This document shows positions 16,349-23,785 of a stretch of 64,000 nucleotides of DNA, piece after piece. Origin of the DNA: Kitasatospora terrestris (GTDB lineage Bacteria > Actinomycetota > Actinomycetes > Streptomycetales > Streptomycetaceae); assembly GCF_039542905.1 (NCBI RefSeq), contig NZ_BAABIS010000001.1, positions 5,208,001-5,272,000 on the forward strand, written 5' to 3'. The notes below the pieces were generated by a model. The model was given only the letters and a program-made list of their open reading frames with translations, did not search any database and was not told the DNA's origin. Numbering within the stretch: position 1 is the first letter of the stretch; each line of letters starts with the position of its first letter. The position numbers and the translations under genes were made by a program.

Positions 16349-18445
16349 GTGAGCGACACCACCGATCTGATGGGCGCGCGCCCGGACGCCGACGCGTCGG
16401 ACGCAGCCGCCGCCCCCGCGGCTCCGGCGCGGCGCCGCCGCAGCGCCGCCGCGGGCCTGGACGGCCTGGTCCTGGCCGAGCTGCAGAAGCTCGCCTCGAC
16501 ACTCGGAATCAGCGGTACCGGACGCATGCGCAAGAGCCAGCTGATCGAGGCCATCAAGGAGAAGAGCGGCGGGGACCCGCTGCTCGCCGGCAACGCCGCG
16601 CCCGCGGCGCCGGCCACCAAGCGCGCCGCCAAGGCCGCCGCCCCGGCTCCGGAGGAGGCGGCCCCGGCCGCCGAGGCCGCCGACACCAAGCCGGCCCGCC
16701 GCACCCGTGCCGCCGCCGCGACCGAGCCGCAGCCGCAGGCGCAGATCGAGATCCCGGTGCAGGCCGCCGCGGAGACCGCCGCCGCCGTGCCGGCCCGGGC
16801 CGAGCGCACCCGCCGCCGGGCCACCGCCGCGGCCGGCGCCCCGACCGCCGACGCCGCCGAGCCGACCGCCGCCGTGGTGGCCGAGGCCAAGGCGGAGACC
16901 CGCCAGGCCGAGCGCGCCACGGACGGCGAGGGCCGTACCGAGCGCCGTGACCGCCGCGACCGCCGGGACCGCCGCGAGGGCGGCCCGGAGCAGCGCGCCG
17001 AGGGCGGCGAGGGCCAGGACGGCGACGCCCGCGAGTCCCGCCGGGACCGCCGCAACCGCCGTGAGCGCGACCGCGCCGACCGCCAGGGCGGTCAGGGCGG
17101 CCAGCAGCAGGGCGGCCAGCAGGACGGCGGCCAGGTCCGCCAGGGCCAGGGCGCCCAGCAGCAGGGCGGTGCCCAGCAGCAGGGCGGCTACGACGACGAC
17201 GAGTTCGGTGACGGCCGCCGCGGCCGCCGCGGCCGCTACCGCGACCGCCGGGGCCGTCGTCGCGAGGGCTTCGAGGGCGCCGGTGCGCCCGAGGTGCAGC
17301 TGGCCGACGACGACGTCCTGATCCCGGTCGCCGGCATCCTGGACATCCTCGACAACTACGCCTTCGTCCGGACCTCCGGCTACCTGCCGGGCCAGAACGA
17401 CGTCTACGTCTCGCTGGCCCAGGTCCGCAAGCACGGCCTGCGCAAGGGTGACGCGATCACCGGTGCGGTCCGCCAGCCGAAGGACGGCGAGCGCCGCGAG
17501 AAGTTCAACGCGATGGTGCGCCTGGACTCGGTGAACGGCATGGACCCGGACAGCGGCCGCGGCCGTCCCGAGTTCGGCAAGCTCACCCCGCTGTACCCGC
17601 AGGAGCGCCTGCGCCTGGAGACCGACCCGGGCGTGCTGACCACCCGGATCATCGACCTGGTGTCGCCGATCGGCAAGGGCCAGCGCGGTCTGATCGTGGC
17701 CCCGCCGAAGACCGGCAAGACCATGATCATGCAGTCGATCGCCAACGCGATCACGCACAACAACCCCGAGTGCCACCTGATGGTCGTCCTGGTCGACGAG
17801 CGTCCGGAAGAGGTCACCGACATGCAGCGCTCGGTCAAGGGCGAGGTCATCTCCTCGACCTTCGACCGCCCGGCGGAGGACCACACCACCGTCGCGGAGC
17901 TGGCCATCGAGCGCGCCAAGCGCCTGGTGGAGCTGGGCCACGACGTGGTGATCCTGCTGGACTCGATCACCCGCCTGGGCCGCGCCTACAACCTGGCGGC
18001 GCCGGCCTCCGGCCGCATCCTGTCCGGTGGTGTCGACTCGACCGCGCTCTACCCGCCGAAGAAGTTTTTCGGTGCGGCGCGCAACATCGAGAACGGCGGC
18101 TCGCTGACCATCCTGGCCACCGCGCTGGTCGACACCGGCTCGCGGATGGACGAGGTGATCTTCGAGGAGTTCAAGGGCACCGGCAACATGGAGCTCAAGC
18201 TCGACCGGAAGCTCTCGGACAAGCGCATCTTCCCGTCGGTCGACGTGGACGCCTCCGGCACCCGCAAGGAGGAGATCCTGCTCGGCAGCGAGGAGCTGGC
18301 GATCACCTGGAAGCTCCGCCGCGTCCTGCACGCGCTGGACTCGCAGCAGGCGATCGAGCTGCTGCTGGACAAGATGAAGCAGACCAAGTCGAACGCCGAG
18401 TTCCTGATGCAGATCGCCAAGAACACCCCCGGCGGCAACGACTGA
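16349..18445 (+). CDS. rho: Transcription termination factor Rho
   Basis: A 698-residue hexameric RNA helicase that ends transcription. The start is the GTG at 16349 preceded by GGAAGGA. Domains in order are the Rho N-terminal helix bundle (about residues 40-75, LQKLASTLGISG), a long Ala/Arg/Gln/Gly-rich insert (about 75-315), the cold-shock-like RNA-binding fold (about 325-400, DVLIPVAGILDIL), and the RecA-like ATPase with Walker A PPKTGKT near residue 455. The insert is typical of actinobacterial Rho, which is much longer than the 419-residue E. coli protein, and is linked to RNA binding. A strong terminator follows. Confidence 0.97.
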   Translation: MSDTTDLMGARPDADASDAAAAPAAPARRRRSAAAGLDGLVLAELQKLASTLGISGTGRMRKSQLIEAIKEKSGGDPLLAGNAAPAAPATKRAAKAAAPAPEEAAPAAEAADTKPARRTRAAAATEPQPQAQIEIPVQAAAETAAAVPARAERTRRRATAAAGAPTADAAEPTAAVVAEAKAETRQAERATDGEGRTERRDRRDRRDRREGGPEQRAEGGEGQDGDARESRRDRRNRRERDRADRQGGQGGQQQGGQQDGGQVRQGQGAQQQGGAQQQGGYDDDEFGDGRRGRRGRYRDRRGRRREGFEGAGAPEVQLADDDVLIPVAGILDILDNYAFVRTSGYLPGQNDVYVSLAQVRKHGLRKGDAITGAVRQPKDGERREKFNAMVRLDSVNGMDPDSGRGRPEFGKLTPLYPQERLRLETDPGVLTTRIIDLVSPIGKGQRGLIVAPPKTGKTMIMQSIANAITHNNPECHLMVVLVDERPEEVTDMQRSVKGEVISSTFDRPAEDHTTVAELAIERAKRLVELGHDVVILLDSITRLGRAYNLAAPASGRILSGGVDSTALYPPKKFFGAARNIENGGSLTILATALVDTGSRMDEVIFEEFKGTGNMELKLDRKLSDKRIFPSVDVDASGTRKEEILLGSEELAITWKLRRVLHALDSQQAIELLLDKMKQTKSNAEFLMQIAKNTPGGND

Positions 18446-18461
18446 CGCCGATTCGGCCCCT

Positions 18462-18507
18462 CCGGAGCCCCGGACCGCACCTCGCGGTCCGGGGCTCCGG
18501 GCGTTTT
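18462..18507 (+). terminator. Strong intrinsic terminator after rho
   Basis: A perfect 17-bp stem (18462-18478 with 18484-18500) with a 5-base loop, followed closely by TTTT (18504-18507). It is among the best terminator-like structures in the window. Confidence 0.92.
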
Positions 18508-18550
18508 CCGGGCGTTTCGGGGAACTGGAAGGGCGGATCCGGGCGTCACC

Positions 18551-18556
18551 TATGCT
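18551..18556 (+). promoter_or_regulatory. -10 box TATGCT before the LCP gene
   Basis: TATGCT at 18551-18556 would start transcription near 18563, downstream of the ATG at 18560, which favours the later ATG at 18590 as the translation start. Confidence 0.4.
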
Positions 18557-18589
18557 CGAATGACCACACAGTGGGAGAAATGGGGCGAG

Positions 18590-19684
18590 ATGGCCGGACA
18601 CCGTCAGCAGCGCAGCCCGCGCGGCCGGGCCCTGCGGATCGCCCTGTTCTCCCTGGCCGGCCTGCTGGTGCTGGCCGCCGCGGTGGGCGGCGTCGCGTAC
18701 TGGAAGCTCAACGGCAACCTCAAGAGCGTCGACATCAACGCCCAGCTGGGCACCGGGCGGCCACCGGCGGCCACCGACGGCTCGTTCAACGTGCTGGTGC
18801 TCGGCTCGGACTCCCGGGCCGGTTCCAACGGCAACCTGGCGGGCGGGGACACCGGCGGCACCGCCCGCTCGGACACCGCGATGGTGGTGCACGTCAACCA
18901 GGCGCACACCGCCGCCTCGGTGGTCTCCATCCCGCGCGACACCCTGGTCGCCCGGCCCGCCTGCACCGCGGCCGACGGCAAGCCCGTCCCGGCGGCGAGG
19001 AGCGCGATGTACAACTCGGCGTTCGAGGCCGGCGGCCCGGCCTGCGCGGTGCGGACCACCGAGCAGCTCACCGGGCTGCGGATGGACCACTACGTGGAGA
19101 TCGACTTCGCCGGGTTCGCCGACCTGATAGACGCCATCGGCGGGGTCGACGTCACCACCACGGTCCCGATCGACGACAAGGACAGCGGGCTGGACCTGTC
19201 GGCCGGCACCCACCACCTGCAGGGCGAGCAGGCCCTGGCCTTCGTCCGCACCCGGCACGGCGTCGGTGACGGCAGCGACCTGGGCCGGATCGAGCTGCAG
19301 AAGCAGATGATGAAGTCGATCATGGCGCAGGTGGGCGAGATCGGGCTGACCTCGAACCCGGCCACGCTGTGGTCGGTCGGCGACAAGCTGACCCGGGCCC
19401 TGACCACCGACTCGGACCTCGGGTCGGTCAGCGCCCTGGTGGGCCTGGCGGAGCGGCTCAAGGCGATCGGGCCGGAGCAGATGACCATGGTCACGCTGCC
19501 GGTGGTCACCGCGCCGACCGACGCCAACCGGGTGGTGCCCGCCGCGCCGGCCGCCGAGCAGCTGTGGGCGGCGCTGCGCGCGGACCGGGCGGTGCCGCCC
19601 GCGGTGGTCGCCTCGCAGCCCGCCAACCCGGCCGAGGCCACCCCCGGCGCCAGTGCTTCCGCCACCCCGGCACGCGCCCGCTGA
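18590..19684 (+). CDS. LytR-CpsA-Psr (LCP) family cell-wall glycopolymer ligase
   Basis: A 364-residue membrane-anchored protein: a short basic N-terminus, one membrane helix (ALFSLAGLLVLAAAVGGVAY), then the extracytoplasmic LCP domain with VLVLGSDSR, ARSDTAMVV, SIPRDT, and the arginines of FVRTRHG and GSDLGRIELQKQ that bind the polyprenyl pyrophosphate. LCP enzymes transfer teichoic acid-like or other polymers from a lipid carrier to peptidoglycan. An alternative ATG at 18560 precedes the predicted transcription start. The Ala/Pro/Thr-rich tail is probably unstructured. The polymer is unknown. Confidence 0.9.
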   Translation: MAGHRQQRSPRGRALRIALFSLAGLLVLAAAVGGVAYWKLNGNLKSVDINAQLGTGRPPAATDGSFNVLVLGSDSRAGSNGNLAGGDTGGTARSDTAMVVHVNQAHTAASVVSIPRDTLVARPACTAADGKPVPAARSAMYNSAFEAGGPACAVRTTEQLTGLRMDHYVEIDFAGFADLIDAIGGVDVTTTVPIDDKDSGLDLSAGTHHLQGEQALAFVRTRHGVGDGSDLGRIELQKQMMKSIMAQVGEIGLTSNPATLWSVGDKLTRALTTDSDLGSVSALVGLAERLKAIGPEQMTMVTLPVVTAPTDANRVVPAAPAAEQLWAALRADRAVPPAVVASQPANPAEATPGASASATPARAR

Positions 19685-19819
19685 GCGGTGGAATAACGCC
19701 GGACGGCTCCCGGTTTGGGAAGAAGCGGCCAGTGCTGGCAGACTGGTCCGTCGGTCCCGGTTCACGCGTGGCTGCCCGGCCACCGACCCGGTGCCCTCCC
19801 GAACATCTAGGAGAACCCC

Positions 19820-20044
19820 TTGAAGGCCAACGTTCACCCGCAGTACGTGCTCACCAAGGTGACCTGCACCTGTGGCGCCGAGTTCACCACCCGCTCCACC
19901 GAGACCAGCGGCGAGATCCGCGCCGAGGTCTGCTCGCAGTGCCACCCGTTCTACACCGGCAAGCAGAAGATTCTGGACACCGGTGGCCGCGTGGCCCGCT
20001 TCGAGGCCCGCTTCGGCAAGAAGCTCAGCGGCGGCAAGGCCTAG
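19820..20044 (+). CDS. rpmE: 50S ribosomal protein L31 (zinc-binding form)
   Basis: A 74-residue ribosomal protein starting at the TTG at 19820, 9 bases after AGGAG. Cys16, Cys18, Cys38 and Cys41 form the zinc site, which marks the zinc-containing L31 type rather than the zinc-free paralogue made under zinc limitation. It carries the family core HPFYTGKQKILDTGGRV. It is followed by a nested hairpin, so it is probably a single-gene transcript. Confidence 0.97.
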   Translation: MKANVHPQYVLTKVTCTCGAEFTTRSTETSGEIRAEVCSQCHPFYTGKQKILDTGGRVARFEARFGKKLSGGKA

Positions 20045-20052
20045 CGCTTCCA

Positions 20053-20110
20053 CGGCGCCGGTCTCTGGCGCCCCCGCGTACTCGTGGGGGCGTCCGGGCC
20101 GGCGCCGTTT
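20053..20110 (+). terminator. Nested hairpin terminator after rpmE
   Basis: Outer arms CGGCGCCGG (20053-20061) and CCGGCGCCG (20099-20107) enclose an inner stem CGCCCCCGCG (20069-20078) with CGTGGGGGCG (20083-20092). TTT follows at 20108-20110. Confidence 0.75.
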
Positions 20111-20158
20111 CGCATCTCCTCCTCTGTTCAGCTCTCTTCCGGGAAGTAGGCCCACCCC

Positions 20159-21235
20159 ATGTTCGAGGCAGTCGAAGAGCTCCTCACCGAGCACGCCGAC
20201 CTCGAAAAGCGCCTGGCCGACCCGTCGGTCCACGCCGACCAGGCCAACGCCCGCAAGCTCGCCAAGCGCTACGCCGAGCTGACCCCGATCACCCGGACCT
20301 ACCTGGCCTGGCGCCAGGCCGGCGAGGACATCGAGGCCGCCCGCGAACTGGCCGCCGAGGACTCGGACTTCATCGCGGAGATGAAGGACGCCGAGGCCCG
20401 CCAGGAGGAGCTGACCGAGGAACTGCGGCTGCTGCTGGTCCCGCGCGACCCCAATGACGACAAGGACGTCATCCTGGAGGTCAAGGCGGGTGAGGGCGGC
20501 GAGGAGTCGGCGCTGTTCGCCGGCGACCTGCTGCGGATGTACCTGCGCTTCGCCGAGCGGCTGGGCTGGAAGACCGAGATCATCGACGCCAACGAGTCCG
20601 ACCTCGGCGGCTACAAGGACGTCTCGGTCGCCGTGAAGACCAGGGGCACCGCCGAGCCCGGCCAGGGCGTCTGGGCGCGGCTGAAGTACGAGGGCGGCGT
20701 GCACCGGGTGCAGCGCGTCCCCGCCACCGAGTCGCAGGGCCGGATCCACACCTCCGCCGCCGGCGTGCTGGTCACGCCCGAGGCCGAGGAGGTCGAGGTC
20801 GAGATCCACGCCAACGACCTGCGGATCGACGTGTACCGCTCCTCCGGCCCCGGCGGCCAGTCGGTCAACACCACCGACTCCGCGGTCCGGATCACCCATC
20901 TGCCGACCGGTATCGTTGCCTCCTGCCAGAACGAGAAGAGCCAGCTGCAGAACAAGGAGCAGGCGATGCGCATCCTGCGTTCGCGGCTGCTGGCGGCCGC
21001 GCAGGAGGAGGCCGAGCGGGAGGCCTCGGACGCCCGCCGCAGCCAGGTCCGCACGGTGGACCGCTCGGAGCGGATCCGGACCTACAACTTCCCGGAGAAC
21101 CGCATCTCCGACCACCGGACCGGCTTCAAGTCGTACAACCTGGACCAGGTCCTGGACGGCGAGCTGAACGCCGTGATCCAGTCCTGCGTGGACGCCGACG
21201 CCGCGGCCAAGCTGGCCGCCGCGCAGGAGAACTGA
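20159..21235 (+). CDS. prfA: Peptide chain release factor 1
   Basis: A 358-residue class I release factor. The GGQ motif (Gly232-Gly233-Gln234, in GPGGQSVN) reaches the peptidyl transferase centre, and the PAT tripeptide in RVPATESQG identifies RF1, which reads UAA and UAG. The GGQ glutamine is the target of PrmC, encoded 20 bases downstream. The ATG at 20159 has an upstream GGAAG. prfA and prmC are probably co-transcribed. Confidence 0.97.
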   Translation: MFEAVEELLTEHADLEKRLADPSVHADQANARKLAKRYAELTPITRTYLAWRQAGEDIEAARELAAEDSDFIAEMKDAEARQEELTEELRLLLVPRDPNDDKDVILEVKAGEGGEESALFAGDLLRMYLRFAERLGWKTEIIDANESDLGGYKDVSVAVKTRGTAEPGQGVWARLKYEGGVHRVQRVPATESQGRIHTSAAGVLVTPEAEEVEVEIHANDLRIDVYRSSGPGGQSVNTTDSAVRITHLPTGIVASCQNEKSQLQNKEQAMRILRSRLLAAAQEEAEREASDARRSQVRTVDRSERIRTYNFPENRISDHRTGFKSYNLDQVLDGELNAVIQSCVDADAAAKLAAAQEN

Positions 21236-21255
21236 TCCTTTAAGGGGACGCACGG

Positions 21256-22122
21256 ATGAACCTGCTGCTCGCCGAGGTGGCCCAGGCCACCCAGCGCCTG
21301 GCCGCGGCCGGTGTGCCCTCGCCGCGCTTCGACGCGGAGGAGCTGGCGGCGTACATCCACAACGTCAAGCGCAGCCAGCTGCACACCGTCAAGGACGCCG
21401 ACTTCGACGCCCGGTACTGGGAGGCGGTGTCCCGCCGCGAGCAGCGCGAGCCGCTGCAGCACATCACCGGGCGGGCCTTCTTCCGCTACCTGGAGCTGGA
21501 GGTCGGGCCGGGCGTCTTCGTGCCCCGGCCGGAGACCGAGTCGGTGGTCGAGTGGGCGATAAACGCCGTCCGTGACATGGACGTCGCCGAGCCGTTGGTG
21601 GTCGACCTGTGCACCGGCTCCGGCGCGATCGCGCTGGCGCTGGCGCAGGAGCTGCCGCGCTCCACCGTGCACGCCTTCGAGCTGGACGAGGGCGCGCTGC
21701 CGTACACCCGCCGCAACATCGCCGCCTCGCCGGACCGCGGCCGGGTCGTCCTGCACGAGGGCGACGCGACCCGCGCGTTCGAGCAGGAGCGCGAGTGGGA
21801 CGGGCGCTTCGACCTGGTGATCAGCAACCCGCCGTACATCCCGCTCACCGAGTGGGAGTACGTGGCGCCGGAGGCCCGCGACCACGACCCGCAGCTCGCG
21901 CTGTTCAGCGGCGAGGACGGGTTGGACACCATCCGGCTGATCGAGCGGGCCGCCGCGCGGCTGCTCCGGCCGGGCGGCGTGGTGGTGATCGAGCACGCCG
22001 ACACCCAGGGCGGCCAGGTCCCGTGGATCTTCCGCGAGGAGGCCGGCTGGACGGACGCCGCCGACCACCGCGACCTGAACAACCGGCCGCGTTTCACAAC
22101 CGCCCGGAGGGCGTCGTTGTGA
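21256..22122 (+). CDS. prmC: Release factor glutamine methyltransferase
   Basis: A 288-residue SAM-dependent enzyme that methylates the GGQ glutamine of release factors. An N-terminal helical substrate-binding domain (about 1-80) precedes a Rossmann methyltransferase domain with VVDLCTGSGAIALALA (SAM binding) and the catalytic NPPY at Asn191-Tyr194. The natural family end (DLNNRPRFTTARR) is reached just as the reading frame enters a 42-bp tandem repeat, and the stop codon (TTGTGA) lies within the first repeat unit. The last residues therefore look repeat-derived. The ATG at 21256 follows AAGGGGA. Confidence 0.96.
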   Translation: MNLLLAEVAQATQRLAAAGVPSPRFDAEELAAYIHNVKRSQLHTVKDADFDARYWEAVSRREQREPLQHITGRAFFRYLELEVGPGVFVPRPETESVVEWAINAVRDMDVAEPLVVDLCTGSGAIALALAQELPRSTVHAFELDEGALPYTRRNIAASPDRGRVVLHEGDATRAFEQEREWDGRFDLVISNPPYIPLTEWEYVAPEARDHDPQLALFSGEDGLDTIRLIERAAARLLRPGGVVVIEHADTQGGQVPWIFREEAGWTDAADHRDLNNRPRFTTARRASL

Positions 22123-22226
22123 ACCGTCCAGCACAGCACGACCGCCCGGAGGGCGTCGTTGTGAACCGTCCAGCACAGCACGACCGCCCGGAGGGCGTCG
22201 TCGGGAACCGTCCGGCACAGCACCAC
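22101..22226 (+). repeat. Three tandem copies of a 42-bp unit at the end of prmC
   Basis: Units at 22101-22142 and 22143-22184 are identical; the third (22185-22226) differs at a few positions. Each begins CGCCCGGAGGGCGTCG and ends with CAGCACAGCACGAC or CACCAC. The length is 14 codons, so copy number would not change the frame, but a TGA lies in the first copy in the prmC frame. A shorter TCCGCTGTGAAC repeat follows at about 22239-22262. The CCCGGAGGG core is itself self-complementary. Confidence 0.92.
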
Positions 22227-22294
22227 GGCGTGCCGGGCTCCGCTGTGAACTCCGCTGTGAACTTCGCCGTGACTTCCGAGAGGGGACTGCACCG

Positions 22295-22942
22295 ATGAGC
22301 CGCCGTTACGACTGCTCCGACGCCGGGGACCGCGCGAGCGGACTGCGGGAGGCCGCTTCGGCGATCCGCCGGGGCGAGCTCGTGGTGCTGCCCACCGACA
22401 CGCTGTACGGCGTCGGCGCGGACGCGTTCTCGCCGGAGGCGGTCGCCGCGCTGCTGGACGCCAAGGGCCGGGGCCGCAACATGCCCTCGCCGGTGCTGGT
22501 CGGCTCGCCGACCACGCTGCACGGCCTGGTCACCGACTTCTCCGAGCAGGCGTGGGAGCTGGTCGACGCGTTCTGGCCGGGTGGGCTGACCCTGGTCGCC
22601 AAGCACCAGCCCTCGCTGCGCTGGGACCTCGGGGAGACCCGCGGCACGGTCGCGGTCCGGATGCCGCTGCACCCGGTCGCCATCGAGCTGCTGAACGCCA
22701 CCGGCCCGCTCGCCGTCTCCAGCGCCAACAAGACCGGCGGCCCGTCGCCGTCCACCTGCGACGACGCCGAGGCGCAGCTGGGCGACGCGATCGCGATCTA
22801 CCTGGACGGCGGGCAGGCCGACCACGCGATGGCGTCCACCATCGTCGACGTCACCGGCAAGGTCCCGGTGGTGCTGCGCGCGGGCGCGGTCAGCGTCGAG
22901 CAGCTGAGGGAGGTCGTACCGGACCTGGAGGCCGGCAGTTGA
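22295..22942 (+). CDS. tsaC: L-threonylcarbamoyladenylate synthase (Sua5/YciO/YrdC family)
   Basis: A 215-residue YrdC-domain protein that makes threonylcarbamoyl-AMP from threonine, bicarbonate and ATP for the t6A37 modification of tRNAs reading ANN codons. Signatures are the N-terminal VVLPTDTLYGVGADAF, PSPVLVGS, the FWPGGLTLV segment, TVAVRMPLHP and SSANKTGG. It lacks the extra Sua5 C-terminal domain, so it is the short TsaC type. It overlaps the phosphatase gene start by 4 bases, indicating coupled translation. Confidence 0.93.
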   Translation: MSRRYDCSDAGDRASGLREAASAIRRGELVVLPTDTLYGVGADAFSPEAVAALLDAKGRGRNMPSPVLVGSPTTLHGLVTDFSEQAWELVDAFWPGGLTLVAKHQPSLRWDLGETRGTVAVRMPLHPVAIELLNATGPLAVSSANKTGGPSPSTCDDAEAQLGDAIAIYLDGGQADHAMASTIVDVTGKVPVVLRAGAVSVEQLREVVPDLEAGS

Positions 22943-23634
22943 CAGCGGCCTCGCTGCACGACGCCGAGCCCGGCATATCCGGCGGTCTGACCCTCCTCCG
23001 GCGGCCGGCCGAGGGCCCGCTGCCGGTGGACCGCTTCCGGATCCTGTTCGTCTGCACCGGCAACATCTGCCGTTCACCGATCGCCGAGCGGCTGACCCGG
23101 CTGGAGCTGGACCTGCGGCTCGGCCCGGTGCTGGGCCGCCGGATCCTGGTGGAGAGCGCGGGGACGTGGGGGCACGAGGGCGCGCCGATGGAGGCGCACG
23201 CGGCGACCGTGCTGGGGGAGTACGGCGCGGACAGCGGCGGTTTCGCCGGCCGCGAGCTGCTGGACGAGCACGTGATCGACGCCGACCTGGTGCTGACCGC
23301 GACCCTGGACCACCGCGCCCAGGTGATATCGATGGGGCACGCGGCGGGCCTGCGCACCTTCACCATCAAGGAGTTCACCCGGCTGGTGCGCCGGGTCGAC
23401 CCGGGCACCCTGCCCGATCCCAGGGACGGCGCGCGGCTGACCGAACGCGCCCGCGCACTGGTCCGCGCGGCAGCTGCGCTGCGCGGGTGGTTGTTGGCCT
23501 CCACGCCGGAGTCGGACGAGCTGGACGACCCGTACGGCGCGCCGATCGGCATGTTCCGCAACTGCGGTGAGGAGATCTTCGACGCGCTGGATCCGGTGGT
23601 GACCGCGCTCACCGGGGTCTGCCGACAGGACTGA
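22939..23634 (+). CDS. Low-molecular-weight protein-tyrosine-phosphatase family protein
   Basis: The TTG at 22939 overlaps the tsaC stop (TTGA) and follows GGAGG by about 7 nt; the product is 231 residues, longer than the usual 150-160 because of an N-terminal leader of about 30 residues and a C-terminal extension. The P-loop is CTGNICRS with nucleophile Cys39 and Arg45, and LPDPRDG supplies the candidate general-acid Asp. Members dephosphorylate tyrosine-phosphorylated proteins, in some cases regulators of exopolysaccharide synthesis; a polyprenyl-phosphate sugar transferase gene lies two genes downstream. The partner is unknown. Confidence 0.88.
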   Translation: MTAASLHDAEPGISGGLTLLRRPAEGPLPVDRFRILFVCTGNICRSPIAERLTRLELDLRLGPVLGRRILVESAGTWGHEGAPMEAHAATVLGEYGADSGGFAGRELLDEHVIDADLVLTATLDHRAQVISMGHAAGLRTFTIKEFTRLVRRVDPGTLPDPRDGARLTERARALVRAAAALRGWLLASTPESDELDDPYGAPIGMFRNCGEEIFDALDPVVTALTGVCRQD

Positions 23635-23740
23635 CGGGGGTTCTGCGGGGAGACCGTGGGGGGATTGTGTGTGCAATGTGTGCACGCCCTGACGGCGGTA
23701 TGCCGGTGTGTGCGGACGGGCCTCCCCGGGGGTGCGGTCA

Positions 23741-23746
23741 TACGCT
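23741..23746 (+). promoter_or_regulatory. -10 box TACGCT before the SHMT-like gene
   Basis: TACGCT at 23741-23746 would give a leader of about 33 nt containing a GGGAG ribosome binding site before the ATG at 23786. No good -35 box was seen. Confidence 0.4.
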
Positions 23747-23785
23747 GGAGAGTGCCCTGCCCCGCCGCTGCCCGGGAGCCACGCG

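Noticed and set aside
16346..21253. A 1635-codon minus-strand open frame opposite rho, LCP, rpmE and prfA
   Set aside because: It spans several certain genes on the other strand, and its composition (Val/Gly/Asp-rich) is that of a codon shadow of high third-position GC.
22101..22226. A possible CRISPR array at the 42-bp repeats
   Set aside because: The units abut directly with no spacers, are only three, and no cas gene is near. It is a simple tandem repeat.
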